Shown here in pieces: positions 35,871 through 44,903 of a stretch of DNA of 64,000 nt. The stretch spans positions 80,295-144,294 of the forward strand of contig DCMZ01000015.1 of the NCBI GenBank assembly GCA_002321895.1. The letters are read 5' to 3'. A program made the position numbers and the translations under genes. Origin of the DNA: Bdellovibrionaceae bacterium UBA1609 (GTDB lineage: Bacteria > Bdellovibrionota > Bdellovibrionia > Bdellovibrionales > UBA1609). Positions within the stretch are counted from its first letter, which is position 1, and each line of letters starts with the position of its first letter. The notes beneath the pieces are model-generated. The model saw nothing but the letters and a program-made list of their open reading frames with translations. It did not search any database and had not been told where the DNA came from.

Positions 35871-36491
35871 TTGACTTTAATTAGATTTGCAACCCTTTTG
35901 CCATTGTATTTAATTTTGATAGCTGTATCGACTTTGCATTCTCCAGCAAATGCAAACCCTACCCATTGTCAGGGTCTATTTGAATCTAATGACCCATCTG
36001 ATTTGCAACCCAAAGTTCTCAAAACTACCACCTACCAAGGTATCAATATTACAAAGATTCCACAGGATGTGATTGATTTTTCAAGCTTGAATCCAAAAAT
36101 TCAAAAAGCCTTGCAACACATTATAGAAAAGACCGTTGTAACTGCTATGAGAGAACAAGCCTTTTGGACGATCAAACTCAACTCAGAAGTTTATATCTTA
36201 CATATTGAACTCCCACCTCTAGAACCCGGTGAGAACCGCCTTTCTGTGAACGGTGAAACCTCCTATAATCAGCTTTTAGATTTTCTTAAAAAGAGCCCTT
36301 TATACGACATTCAGTCTGTCAGTTTTTTCCACACTCACCCACTAAATGGGTCGCCCATCTCTGAAGGTGATGTAAAGTTTATCCAGATGGTAAAAAAGTA
36401 TCTTAAAAAAGATATTCAGCTTGAGGTATCTGCCTCAATCTACGCCATTGACTTTAGCCTTATGCCGGTAATTTACCGAGTCACTCCTTAG
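35871..36491 (+). CDS. Exported protein with a complete JAMM (MPN+) metalloprotease motif
   Basis: The frame is open from 35820, but the TTG at 35871 has TAAGG nine bases before it and gives a compact signal peptide ending S-P-A-N-A-N-A-type (206 residues). The C-terminal half contains H-T-H-P-L-N-G-S-P-I-S-E-G-D, an exact H-x-H-x10-D JAMM zinc site with the usual HP and S-x-x-D. A candidate upstream catalytic Glu lies in the strand I-L-H-I-E-L. JAMM domains cut isopeptide or peptide bonds. A secreted version suggests action on envelope or prey/host proteins, but no substrate is visible. Other parts of the protein match nothing I recognise. Confidence 0.65.
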   Translation: MTLIRFATLLPLYLILIAVSTLHSPANANPTHCQGLFESNDPSDLQPKVLKTTTYQGINITKIPQDVIDFSSLNPKIQKALQHIIEKTVVTAMREQAFWTIKLNSEVYILHIELPPLEPGENRLSVNGETSYNQLLDFLKKSPLYDIQSVSFFHTHPLNGSPISEGDVKFIQMVKKYLKKDIQLEVSASIYAIDFSLMPVIYRVTP

Positions 36492-36572
36492 CCGACTTAC
36501 TAGGACCAGTAATTTTTTTCACAAAATGAGTTTAACCCTCCAATTGGACTCAAGGTTCTGTATAAATTATGA

Positions 36573-38744
36573 ATGAAATTTTTATTGCTATCCCTACTGT
36601 TCCTGCCCGTATCTGCTTTTGCAGATTTTAATTACCCTCAATCTGAAGTAGAGCCCCAATTGGCCTACGAAAAGTTTGGAGTCCAAGTTTCTGATCCCTT
36701 TTTAAGTATGGAGCGATTGGACGATGCTGTTGAACGTTGGGTGGATCGCCAAAACGGATTCAGTAAATCATTGATCTATCAAACTGAAGAAGATCGAAAT
36801 CGGGCCACTAACATTCGAACCTGGGTGGATGCCTTCTATGAATATGCATATCCAAGAAATGTAGCTCCCCTGTCAAGCGGTGCTCATTTTGCGATATATG
36901 ATGACGGCCGAACTCAGCACAACAGACTGATGTTTTTCGATACCGATGGACAATCCCAAGTGGTGTACGATCCCAGTATTGTTGATCCCACCAATAGAAC
37001 CTATCTGTCTGGAATGAGTATTTCTCCAGAGGAAAAATATGTAGCGCTCTATTTGATCTATAGAGGTGGCGACAGTGGCTTTGTAGTCATCATTGATGCT
37101 GAAACTAAGACTGTCATTGATGAGATCCCCTATGTGATCAAAGGTCAATTCGCTTGGTCACATAATGAAGGCTACATTCGCTACTTTGCTAACAATCTAT
37201 TTGGTGGGCCTAAACTGATGCTCCACAAAGTGGGAAACCGAATCTCTCAAGATATTGTTGATCCATCGGCAAGCAGTGACTCTAGTGTTCTCTTTTTCGA
37301 TCCTGCAAAAGACCTAACATTATCTCAATATCGAGATGGTCGGCTCATCATTAAATTAGAAAATCGAGAAGTGACTTCATCACTCTCTCAAAATGCAAAC
37401 GTTAATTTTGTAGGGACTTTCAATGATCGCCTCTACTATATGCGACAGTTTAGGGATGAAAACACTTGGAATTACGAACTTCTTTCTGAAAATCCAACAG
37501 GAGACGATCGCAATCTGATTAGACATTTTTCGAAACCTGAAATTTTAGTAGGTATTGGCTTTGAAAACGGAAAATTCTTTACTCAAAACAGGCAGAGAAA
37601 AATTTCCGTATATGATCTTCAAGGCGAGGAAATCAGTCAGCTTGAAACCAATTTTGTCGCCCGACTTGCAAGAACTAACAGCGCTAGCCCAAAACAAAGA
37701 GTATTTGTCTACGCCACTGAATTCCGATTCCCATCGTTTGTGTACAGTTTCATTCACGATAGCAATAGTTTTGAAGTTCAACTTCCTGTGCAAGTACCTG
37801 AAGTCCTTGATCCCAATGAGTATACAGGCGAAGTACGAAGTATCACTCGAGAAGATGGATCTCGTTTAGACTACACTATGATTTATAAACGAGAGATCGA
37901 TGCCGAAGGAAATCCTATTCTTCCTAAAGACAAGCCAACTATATTGCATGGTTACGGCGGTTTTTCTGTAAACATACAACCTTCATCTTACGACCCAAGA
38001 GTTACGTTTTTCCTAAAAAACGGCGGTGTATTTGTCTATGCCCATATTCGTGGAAACTCACAAACTCATGATCAGGGGCGACTACTTAACAAGCAAAACG
38101 TATTTGATGATTTTATAGCGGTAGGACGTAAATTGGTGAGTGATGGTGTAACTAGCACCGAAAAACTGGCCAGCTATGGTGGCTCCAATGGTGGACTGTT
38201 AACTGGTGCCACCCTACTTCAAGCCCCTGACCTATTTAAAGCAGCAGTGGTCAGTGTTGGAGTTTTGGACATGATTCGTTTTCCAGTTATGGGAAGAGAT
38301 GCCGGTCAACACTGGGTGGCTGAATACGGAAATCCAGACGAAGAGGAACACTTTCAAAATTTAATGGGCTACTCTCCTTACCATAATGTAAAACCAAATG
38401 TGGATTACCCTATAACTATTGTTACTTCAGGAAGTAATGATGAGCGTGTAAACCCCGCCCACTCCTATAAATTTGTGGCTCGAATGCAGACAGAGAGCAC
38501 CTCGAAAAACCCAATCTTATTAATCAACGGAGCGAACAATGGCCATAGCTTCCATACAAAAGCGATAGGTGATTTTAAAGATGACTTTGTTTTACTTATG
38601 ACTGCAATCACCAAGGCATTGGGAATGGAAGTAGATGCCTTCGTTCCACCAGCTCCCGTAGAGCAAAGACCACCTGTAGAGCAAGAACCTACAGAAGAAG
38701 AAGCTACAGAAAATGAGTCCAGTGCTTCTACTGAAAATGTATAG
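36573..38744 (+). CDS. Periplasmic prolyl oligopeptidase (S9A)
   Basis: The 723-residue serine peptidase cuts after proline in short peptides. A signal peptide (V-S-A-F-A-D) directs export. A seven-bladed propeller spans about residues 60-430. The C-terminal alpha/beta-hydrolase domain has the nucleophile in S-Y-G-G-S-N-G-G, the acidic residue in S-G-S-N-D-E-R-V-N-P, and the His in N-N-G-H-S-F-H. A Pro/Glu-rich tail of about 35 residues follows the domain and is not part of the enzyme fold. Its 3' end overlaps the convergent tsaC gene by 17 bases. Confidence 0.92.
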   Translation: MKFLLLSLLFLPVSAFADFNYPQSEVEPQLAYEKFGVQVSDPFLSMERLDDAVERWVDRQNGFSKSLIYQTEEDRNRATNIRTWVDAFYEYAYPRNVAPLSSGAHFAIYDDGRTQHNRLMFFDTDGQSQVVYDPSIVDPTNRTYLSGMSISPEEKYVALYLIYRGGDSGFVVIIDAETKTVIDEIPYVIKGQFAWSHNEGYIRYFANNLFGGPKLMLHKVGNRISQDIVDPSASSDSSVLFFDPAKDLTLSQYRDGRLIIKLENREVTSSLSQNANVNFVGTFNDRLYYMRQFRDENTWNYELLSENPTGDDRNLIRHFSKPEILVGIGFENGKFFTQNRQRKISVYDLQGEEISQLETNFVARLARTNSASPKQRVFVYATEFRFPSFVYSFIHDSNSFEVQLPVQVPEVLDPNEYTGEVRSITREDGSRLDYTMIYKREIDAEGNPILPKDKPTILHGYGGFSVNIQPSSYDPRVTFFLKNGGVFVYAHIRGNSQTHDQGRLLNKQNVFDDFIAVGRKLVSDGVTSTEKLASYGGSNGGLLTGATLLQAPDLFKAAVVSVGVLDMIRFPVMGRDAGQHWVAEYGNPDEEEHFQNLMGYSPYHNVKPNVDYPITIVTSGSNDERVNPAHSYKFVARMQTESTSKNPILLINGANNGHSFHTKAIGDFKDDFVLLMTAITKALGMEVDAFVPPAPVEQRPPVEQEPTEEEATENESSASTENV

Positions 38745-39342
38745 AAAGATCTTTAGCCATCTCTAGCAACTGAGTTTTAGGGATGGCACCTTCACGCAAA
38801 ACCCAACCCTTTTCACCCTCTAGTTTAATGACTGTGGAAGGCTGTCCCAGTCCCGTATTTTCAATCCAAGGAGCTATCTCTACGCCCAAATCGAGTTGCT
38901 TGGCTTCCTCAAAGTTTAATGCTGGAGGTTCACCCGATCGATTAGCGCTGGTTGTAACAATGGGTGTCCTCACATAATGAAACAGCTTTTGGATAAACGG
39001 ATGATCCGAACAACGTAAACCCACAAACCCAGTTCCACCATGGACCTGTACAGGAACGTTTTCTTTCGCCGGCAAAACTAAAGTTAATGGTCCCGGCCAA
39101 CACCACTCTATGAGGCTTTTCGCCCGGGAGGAAATTTCAGCTACATTTTGAGCCATGTAATAGTCTCTTACCAAAAGGCTAACGGCCTTGGTTTGCTCAC
39201 GCCCTTTTATTTCAAAAACTTTATCCACTGCAACAGGATTAAAACCATCGCAACCCAATCCCCAAATGGTCTCAGTGGGATATAAAAACAACCCCCCTTG
39301 GGAAAGTTGTTCGGCTAAGTCTTCGTATCTTCGCTGTTCCAT
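38728..39342 (-). CDS. tsaC: Threonylcarbamoyl-AMP synthase (Sua5/TsaC family)
   Basis: The enzyme makes the threonylcarbamoyl adenylate needed for the universal t6A37 tRNA modification. From the ATG at 39342 it has 204 residues. Typical motifs are Y-P-T-E-T-I-W-G-L-G-C-D, K-G-R-E-Q-T-K-A-V-S-L-L and T-S-A-N-R-S-G-E-P-P. A longer frame begins at a TTG inside purD and is less likely. The gene follows purD by 4 bases. Confidence 0.92.
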   Translation of the reverse strand: MEQRRYEDLAEQLSQGGLFLYPTETIWGLGCDGFNPVAVDKVFEIKGREQTKAVSLLVRDYYMAQNVAEISSRAKSLIEWCWPGPLTLVLPAKENVPVQVHGGTGFVGLRCSDHPFIQKLFHYVRTPIVTTSANRSGEPPALNFEEAKQLDLGVEIAPWIENTGLGQPSTVIKLEGEKGWVLREGAIPKTQLLEMAKDLSIHFQ

Positions 39343-39346
39343 GAAC

Positions 39347-40600
39347 CTACAGTACCTTTTTGCCAATATCCGTTCGAATCTGACTTCCTACCCAGCGAAC
39401 TTGCTCTACAATCCCATAGCACCGATCGCGAGCCTCGCCCAAACTCTCGCCAAGGGCTACTACATTCAAAACTCGACCACCATCAACGACAAGTTGATTT
39501 TCTTCCCCACCCACTCCAGCGTGAAAAATAAAGCCTTTCTCAGTGTCTTTCGGTAGCGGCGGCAAAGCGGCACCTTTAATAGCTTTAACGGGATATCCTT
39601 CAGCAGCTACGACAACACAGGTGGCAAAGTCGGAAGACGGCTGAATAGGAACCAAGTTCCCCTGCGACAACTCCAAAAACACCTCTCCCCAATCATTTTT
39701 TGTAAGAGGTAGAATGATTTGCGTTTCGGGATCACCAAAACGCACATTGTATTCAATGACCTTTGGCCCCTCTTCTGTGATCATTAAACCAATATAAAGA
39801 ATTCCATTGTAAAGCATATCCTCACTGCGGATTCCCTTTAAGGTAGGTTCTACCACTTCGGACTCAATTTGCTCAATCAGCTCAGGCTTCAGGTGCAATG
39901 GACCGACAACACCCATTCCTCCGGTGTTAGGTCCTTCATCATTATCCAATAATCTTTTATGGTCTTGGGATAGTGGCAGGGCCTCGAACTGTTTTCCATT
40001 ACATAGGCCAATATAACTTAACTCCCAACCAGGTTGGAACTGCTCAAGAATGGCCACTCGACCCGCATCACCAAAAATATTATGATTAAAAAGTTCATCC
40101 GCGGACGCAAAAAGTTCCTCTTCTGTTTTACAGATATAAACACCTTTACCCGCAGCCAAGCCATCCGCTTTTAATACATAGGGAGCTGTAAATTCCTTTA
40201 CTGAGGATTTAACATCCTCAACAGAACTCACTTCCACAAATGGCGCGGTGGGAACTCCATACTTTTCCATAAACTTCTTAGAAAATACTTTTGAGCCTTC
40301 TAATTGTGCCCCCACCTTTCCTGGCCCCACAGTAGATACACCATAAGATCTTAGAGTGTCGGCAACGCCTGCGACCAATGGCACCTCTGGTCCCACCACT
40401 ACGAGCTCCACATGCTCACTCTTGCAGAATTGAGCCAACACCTCTCCGTCTGTAGAAGGAAGGTCGATACAGGAAATTTTGTCCGAAGCAAATGACGGAC
40501 GACCTGGGGTTACTATGACTGCGCTTACACGGACGCTTTTTTCTAGAGTCTTTACGATGGCGTGTTCGCGACCGCCAGAACCAATGACTAGGACTTTCAT
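39347..40600 (-). CDS. purD: Phosphoribosylamine-glycine ligase PurD
   Basis: PurD is an ATP-grasp enzyme, step two of purine synthesis, that joins glycine to phosphoribosylamine. The 417-residue protein starts with V-I-G-S-G-G-R-E-H-A-I-V. It has A-D-G-L-A-A-G-K-G-V and the diagnostic F-G-D-P-E-T-Q. It is co-transcribed with tsaC. The 162-base gap before the next divergent gene holds no gene. Confidence 0.96.
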   Translation of the reverse strand: MKVLVIGSGGREHAIVKTLEKSVRVSAVIVTPGRPSFASDKISCIDLPSTDGEVLAQFCKSEHVELVVVGPEVPLVAGVADTLRSYGVSTVGPGKVGAQLEGSKVFSKKFMEKYGVPTAPFVEVSSVEDVKSSVKEFTAPYVLKADGLAAGKGVYICKTEEELFASADELFNHNIFGDAGRVAILEQFQPGWELSYIGLCNGKQFEALPLSQDHKRLLDNDEGPNTGGMGVVGPLHLKPELIEQIESEVVEPTLKGIRSEDMLYNGILYIGLMITEEGPKVIEYNVRFGDPETQIILPLTKNDWGEVFLELSQGNLVPIQPSSDFATCVVVAAEGYPVKAIKGAALPPLPKDTEKGFIFHAGVGGEENQLVVDGGRVLNVVALGESLGEARDRCYGIVEQVRWVGSQIRTDIGKKVL

Positions 40601-40762
40601 AATGTCTCCTTGAGTAGAAACAGTGTTACCAAGATCCTTTCATAGGCGCTAGCTCTAAACTCATTAGAGTCAGCTCCCATACGGATAACGCAACGGTATA
40701 TCAGATGTATTCCGCTTATGCTCATTTTATTCTGATAACCATCTCAACCGAAATGGAAAGTC

Positions 40763-41554
40763 ATGCGCGAAAACAAGATTAAACTACGAGACAAGACTGT
40801 AATGCTGGTAGGCCCATTTACACAGGTGATCCAAAGTCTTACAACAGGACTCACCGAAATGGGTGCCGATGTGGCCATTGTCACCTCCGCCGGAAGTCAT
40901 AATCATGCCTCTAAGTTCGCAGAGAATGTATCTAATGCTCGAGAAATTAGTTCCGATTTCGGAAGAGCCGCAGCCCTTGCATTTGAACTAGATAAAGAAG
41001 AAGGTGTAAAAGACTGCATTTCTCAAGTGGCAGAAATCTTTGGAGGCATTGATGTAGTGATCGATGGCCAACTGGTCGACTGCACTCGCATGATGGACGA
41101 GGAAGGAGAGCCCCTCGCCGCCGATGCGGATCGAGATCTTCTTACCCCTTCCGTTACTCTAATAAAGGGAGCTTTACCATTTTTGACCGGGAGAAATCGC
41201 GGCCGTGTCATCTCCCTTATTCAAGGAGATCCTATTGCCACCGAATCCACAGATACATTACAAACCAGGGCCATTGCGGAACACTCAAAATTAATGTCCT
41301 CCGTAGGTCGTGAGGTGGCTCAATCCGGTGTCACCATCAATGGTATTCAGTTAGGGGTGACCGAAGAGTATTTGCTTGTGAGATACCCCGAAAAATCCAC
41401 CATTAAAGAAGCTTTAGTGGAGCTCAATTCTCAACATCCAAAAATAGATATCATTGAAGCTCAAGAAATCTCTAACGTGGTCATGTTTTTAGCCAGCCCA
41501 ATGAGCGCGGGCTTGAATGGGCAGTCACTTGTGATTAACAAAGGTGTAAATTAA
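40763..41554 (+). CDS. SDR-fold protein lacking catalytic residues
   Basis: The 263-residue Rossmann protein is of short-chain dehydrogenase type (FabI/SDR-like, with the C-terminal F-L-A-S-P-M-S-A-G-L-N-G-Q). However, the glycine-rich TGxxxGxG cofactor loop is replaced by V-G-P-F-T-Q, and the Tyr of the YxxxK site by Ala (A-E-H-S-K). The Ser in V-I-S-L-I-Q-G remains. It is therefore probably not an oxidoreductase and may be a regulatory or structural partner. It is followed after 2 bases by an acyl-CoA dehydrogenase gene. Confidence 0.65.
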   Translation: MRENKIKLRDKTVMLVGPFTQVIQSLTTGLTEMGADVAIVTSAGSHNHASKFAENVSNAREISSDFGRAAALAFELDKEEGVKDCISQVAEIFGGIDVVIDGQLVDCTRMMDEEGEPLAADADRDLLTPSVTLIKGALPFLTGRNRGRVISLIQGDPIATESTDTLQTRAIAEHSKLMSSVGREVAQSGVTINGIQLGVTEEYLLVRYPEKSTIKEALVELNSQHPKIDIIEAQEISNVVMFLASPMSAGLNGQSLVINKGVN

Positions 41555-41556
41555 AC

Positions 41557-42726
41557 GTGTCCCAGTTTAACGACATCGACTTTTACTCCACTTCTGAAAA
41601 ATACTCGAAGGAACAACTGGAAATTCGAGATTCCATCCGAGACTTTGTTCAATCCGATGTCATACCCATCATCGAACAATGTCATATTGATGGGCGATTT
41701 CCCAAAGAACTAATTAGCAAGATGGCTGATTTGGGATTGTTTGGTCCCACCATAAAAGGGTATGGATGTCCCGGATATGATTACCTGACTTATGGAATCA
41801 TGATGCAAGAGCTGGAGCGAGGCGACAGCGGCATTCGCTCCTTTGCCAGTGTTCATGGTTCGCTAGCTATGTATCCCATTTCTGAATACGGCTCAGAAGA
41901 ACTTAAAAACCATTACCTGCCAAAGATGAATCGTGGAGAGCTTATTGGCTGTTTCGGGCTCACTGAACCAAATTTTGGCTCCAACCCTTCAGGAATGGTG
42001 ACCCGGGCACAAAAGCAAGGAGACCACTTTATTCTCAATGGACATAAAAGATGGGCCACCAATGGTTGCATTGCTGACGTTGCCATAATCTGGGCCAAAG
42101 GTGATGACGACAAAGTTCACGGTTTCGTAGTCGACACTCAAAGTGAAGGTTTCACCACTCGACCCATAGAAAAAAAGTTCAGCCTACGCGCCAGCGTCTC
42201 CTCTGAAATTTTATTAGAAAATGTTAAAGTTCCGGCATCTCATAAACTGGATGTGGTGGGACTGAAAGGACCCTTTAGCTGTCTCAACCTTGCTCGTTTT
42301 GGAATTGCATTTGGCGCTTTAGGTGCGGCCATGGCTTGTTATGATGAAGCGTTATCGTATGCAAAGAATCGCATCCAGTTCAGCAAGCCCATAGCTGGCT
42401 ACCAACTGGTTCAAAGTAAACTCGTAAAAATGTTTAGTGAAATCACTAAAGGCCAACTATTGGCTCAACGACTGGCGGAGTTGGCTGACTCTCACCAATG
42501 GCAACCACAACATATTTCGTTGGCTAAAATGAATAACGTGCGCATTGCCTTAGATACGGCACGAGAAACCAGAGATATCTTAGGGGCCAATGGAGTCACT
42601 CATGATTTCCAATGCGGGCGTCATATGATGAACCTAGAGAGTGTTGTCACTTATGAAGGCACCGAGGATATTCACCGCCTCATTCTTGGGCAGCATATCA
42701 CCGGTTTACCCGCTTTTGACCGTTAA
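41557..42726 (+). CDS. Acyl-CoA dehydrogenase, glutaryl-CoA dehydrogenase type
   Basis: The 389-residue FAD enzyme starts at a GTG. It contains the family stretches C-F-G-L-T-E-P-N-F-G-S-N-P and G-H-K-R-W-A-T-N. The catalytic Glu lies in V-T-Y-E-G-T-E-D-I-H near residue 370, the position used by glutaryl-CoA dehydrogenases (usual sequence T-Y-E-G-T-H-D-I-H). It probably acts in lysine/tryptophan breakdown, but a related short-chain substrate cannot be excluded. It overlaps the next gene by one base (TAATG). Confidence 0.88.
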   Translation: MSQFNDIDFYSTSEKYSKEQLEIRDSIRDFVQSDVIPIIEQCHIDGRFPKELISKMADLGLFGPTIKGYGCPGYDYLTYGIMMQELERGDSGIRSFASVHGSLAMYPISEYGSEELKNHYLPKMNRGELIGCFGLTEPNFGSNPSGMVTRAQKQGDHFILNGHKRWATNGCIADVAIIWAKGDDDKVHGFVVDTQSEGFTTRPIEKKFSLRASVSSEILLENVKVPASHKLDVVGLKGPFSCLNLARFGIAFGALGAAMACYDEALSYAKNRIQFSKPIAGYQLVQSKLVKMFSEITKGQLLAQRLAELADSHQWQPQHISLAKMNNVRIALDTARETRDILGANGVTHDFQCGRHMMNLESVVTYEGTEDIHRLILGQHITGLPAFDR

Positions 42727-43310
42727 TGGTGGACAATCCCATCTTCCCCCATTACAAACTTGCCATGACTTTTTGGGGATATAGACACTTTGCATTATGC
42801 ATGAGCTTCTTTGGGCTTATGTGGTCCACCATAAGTGAGGCAGAACCCTCCTCCCGCTATCGGCAGGCGGAAGACCCCATATTTAGCCAGTCCGCGCGCT
42901 ACGATTGTGAAGTGACCAATCACTTTGGACTTCCTACGGGCGAAGAATTTATTTTTTATCATGATCGTTATTATGTTCAGGCCAATTGGATCAAAGATGG
43001 CGAACCCTTTCATTTTTATTTAGGTACCGTACTTACACCTTCAGCGGATCGCTATGTTAAACAAGCTGAAGATTTTATTGGTAAAAAGGCTTTTGGCTTT
43101 CGATTCACCTCAACCAACAATGGTGGCTTTACAGCTGTAGCTCGTGCCATTTTATTTTCCGAGGACCCAGCTGATGATATGAAAGGCGAGTTCCTTGCAA
43201 CCACGGTAAATATTCTATCTCGACAAAACCCACTTCCCGTTGAAGAAGTGGTTTACTCGAAAGACATCAGTTGCAAAAAAACGGTCGCGGAAACGCCCGC
43301 GAATCTTTAA
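42726..43310 (+). CDS. Hypothetical exported protein
   Basis: The 194-residue protein has a hydrophobic segment (A-L-C-M-S-F-F-G-L-M-W) ending at a plausible signal-peptidase site I-S-E-A-E, and two Cys that could pair (Y-D-C-E, I-S-C-K). The rest is mixed beta. A second ATG at 42765 gives a more compact signal peptide. No family is recognised. It overlaps the acyl-CoA dehydrogenase stop and ends 4 bases before a convergent gene. Confidence 0.6.
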   Translation: MVDNPIFPHYKLAMTFWGYRHFALCMSFFGLMWSTISEAEPSSRYRQAEDPIFSQSARYDCEVTNHFGLPTGEEFIFYHDRYYVQANWIKDGEPFHFYLGTVLTPSADRYVKQAEDFIGKKAFGFRFTSTNNGGFTAVARAILFSEDPADDMKGEFLATTVNILSRQNPLPVEEVVYSKDISCKKTVAETPANL

Positions 43311-43314
43311 TCCT

Positions 43315-44607
43315 TTAATAGGACTTTGAGCGAATAATATTTTTAGCGGCTTCCTTTTTCTCTGGAGCCACATACAATCTCTCAATTCTTCGAATCTCTT
43401 CATACTTTTCAAAAATTTCAGTGCTGTTTTCTATGGGATAGGGTTCAGACTGCCAATCCAATCGATCCACCACAAAAATTTTGTACGCCTTATCTTCCAC
43501 AGATCCAGAGAAATACTTACTCAATCGAGCCTTCGAGTTGGCGTGAATCACTTCGAAGCCCTGCTCTTCTAAATCCTGTCGCATTCGTGCACAGCGATCA
43601 TTTTCTTTTATGGAATGAAGCTCGTAAACCATTTTAAATGGCTCTCTCCGCGCTATCCTTTGGGCCCAGGGATTATCGACGGTATCGAGGTGCTCATATA
43701 AGGCATAGTCGGTGCACTTCATGTACCCCTCGATATCTGCTGGCAACCTGAACGAGCAATCCTCTGAAGTGAGATATCGCAACAGCATTTCTTCATAGAT
43801 GATACTCTTATGATGGAAGTAAACCATTAAATGCATATGGTGACGAGAGAGAAGAAAATCATCAAATGTGTAAAGAGCTCGGCGATTCAGAGCCAAATAG
43901 ACTTCGTTTTCCACCTGATGATAAGTCATATGCGAAAGCAACCATTCCAACTCCACCTGACCGTAATTAGTTCCGCAAAAATAAGAATCCCGACGAAGAT
44001 AATCCATTCGGTCTACATCCATCTCTGAACTCACAATTTGAGATAAGATAGGACGAAAATTCAGACCACTATCAGTAAAAAAATCATCTTGAACCTGAAG
44101 AGATTTATCCACAAGACAAGCAATATGTGTGGCCGAAATGTCGCAGGGATTGTCTTCAATAATTGGTGTGAGGGCGGAATCAGTTAAAAACTTAATCGTA
44201 TAGTCTTCGTGATTGGCAATTCGTGGCTCGGGCGGAGACTTTTTCAATCCATAAATTTTAATGTCTAAATCTTGTAACTGAGGCATTACTTCCTCAGTGG
44301 TATGACTGAGCGGACCATGTCCAATGTCATGTAATAGGGCCCCCATACGCACCGCTTGTCGCAATCGCTCCCTCACTTTTTGTGAAGAAAATTGAAAGCT
44401 TTTAAAAATAGAATCAAAGGCTAACCCGGCTAAATGGCAAACTCCAATAGAGTGGATGTACCGATTGTGCACGGCTCCCGGAAAAGAAAATTCAGAAAAC
44501 CCTAACTGTTTAATGGATCGCAACCGTTGAAACACCACTGAATCTATGATGTTTATTTCAGCATCCGATAAATTAATTGAACCGTGAATGGGATCGCGAA
44601 TTTCCAT
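43315..44607 (-). CDS. HD-domain phosphohydrolase (SAMHD1/dNTPase-like, COG1078 type)
   Basis: The 430-residue protein starts at the ATG at 44607, which has AGGAGG eight bases before it; the open frame from 44625 begins before that ribosome site. The family start M-E-I-R-D-P-I-H-G is followed by the substrate-pocket R-Y-I-H-S-I-G-V and the metal site L-L-H-D-I-G-H-G-P-L-S-H. A distal Asp lies in S-E-M-D-V-D-R-M-D-Y. It probably cleaves dNTPs or related nucleotides and is a divergent neighbour of thyA. Confidence 0.88.
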   Translation of the reverse strand: MEIRDPIHGSINLSDAEINIIDSVVFQRLRSIKQLGFSEFSFPGAVHNRYIHSIGVCHLAGLAFDSIFKSFQFSSQKVRERLRQAVRMGALLHDIGHGPLSHTTEEVMPQLQDLDIKIYGLKKSPPEPRIANHEDYTIKFLTDSALTPIIEDNPCDISATHIACLVDKSLQVQDDFFTDSGLNFRPILSQIVSSEMDVDRMDYLRRDSYFCGTNYGQVELEWLLSHMTYHQVENEVYLALNRRALYTFDDFLLSRHHMHLMVYFHHKSIIYEEMLLRYLTSEDCSFRLPADIEGYMKCTDYALYEHLDTVDNPWAQRIARREPFKMVYELHSIKENDRCARMRQDLEEQGFEVIHANSKARLSKYFSGSVEDKAYKIFVVDRLDWQSEPYPIENSTEIFEKYEEIRRIERLYVAPEKKEAAKNIIRSKSY

Positions 44608-44823
44608 AGACCATGCCTCCTGCACTAGCTGGTTCTAATACATCCTAAATAAGGGTCAATCTCTTGTTACAACACTCATGAAAAAGCCTGAAATCTTTAA
44701 TAGTTAAACTACATTTGCTTAATGAGTTGGCAAACTGAACTCTGCCTTCTCATTCATCAAATTTTGTAAAATAGCGTTATATAGTGTTTCGTGTAGACTC
44801 TCACCCCGACATACGCCAACATC

Positions 44824-44841
44824 TAAGTCATTGTAAGTCAT
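44824..44841. repeat. Tandem direct repeat in the thyA upstream region
   Basis: TAAGTCAT occurs twice with a 2-base spacer (10-base period, one helical turn), 63 bases before thyA. This arrangement is typical of an operator for a dimer binding side by side. Nothing else is recognised in the 296-base divergent gap. Confidence 0.3.
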
Positions 44842-44903
44842 GCCGACTTTTAAAAATAGGTCGATGGCCTTAGATCTTTAACACCATCAAGGAAGGACCC
44901 TAG

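Noticed and set aside
44695..44800. Possible sigma-70 promoter before thyA (TTGTAA with TATATA)
   Set aside because: The hexamers are too close together, and no -35/-10 pair with 16-18 base spacing is convincing.
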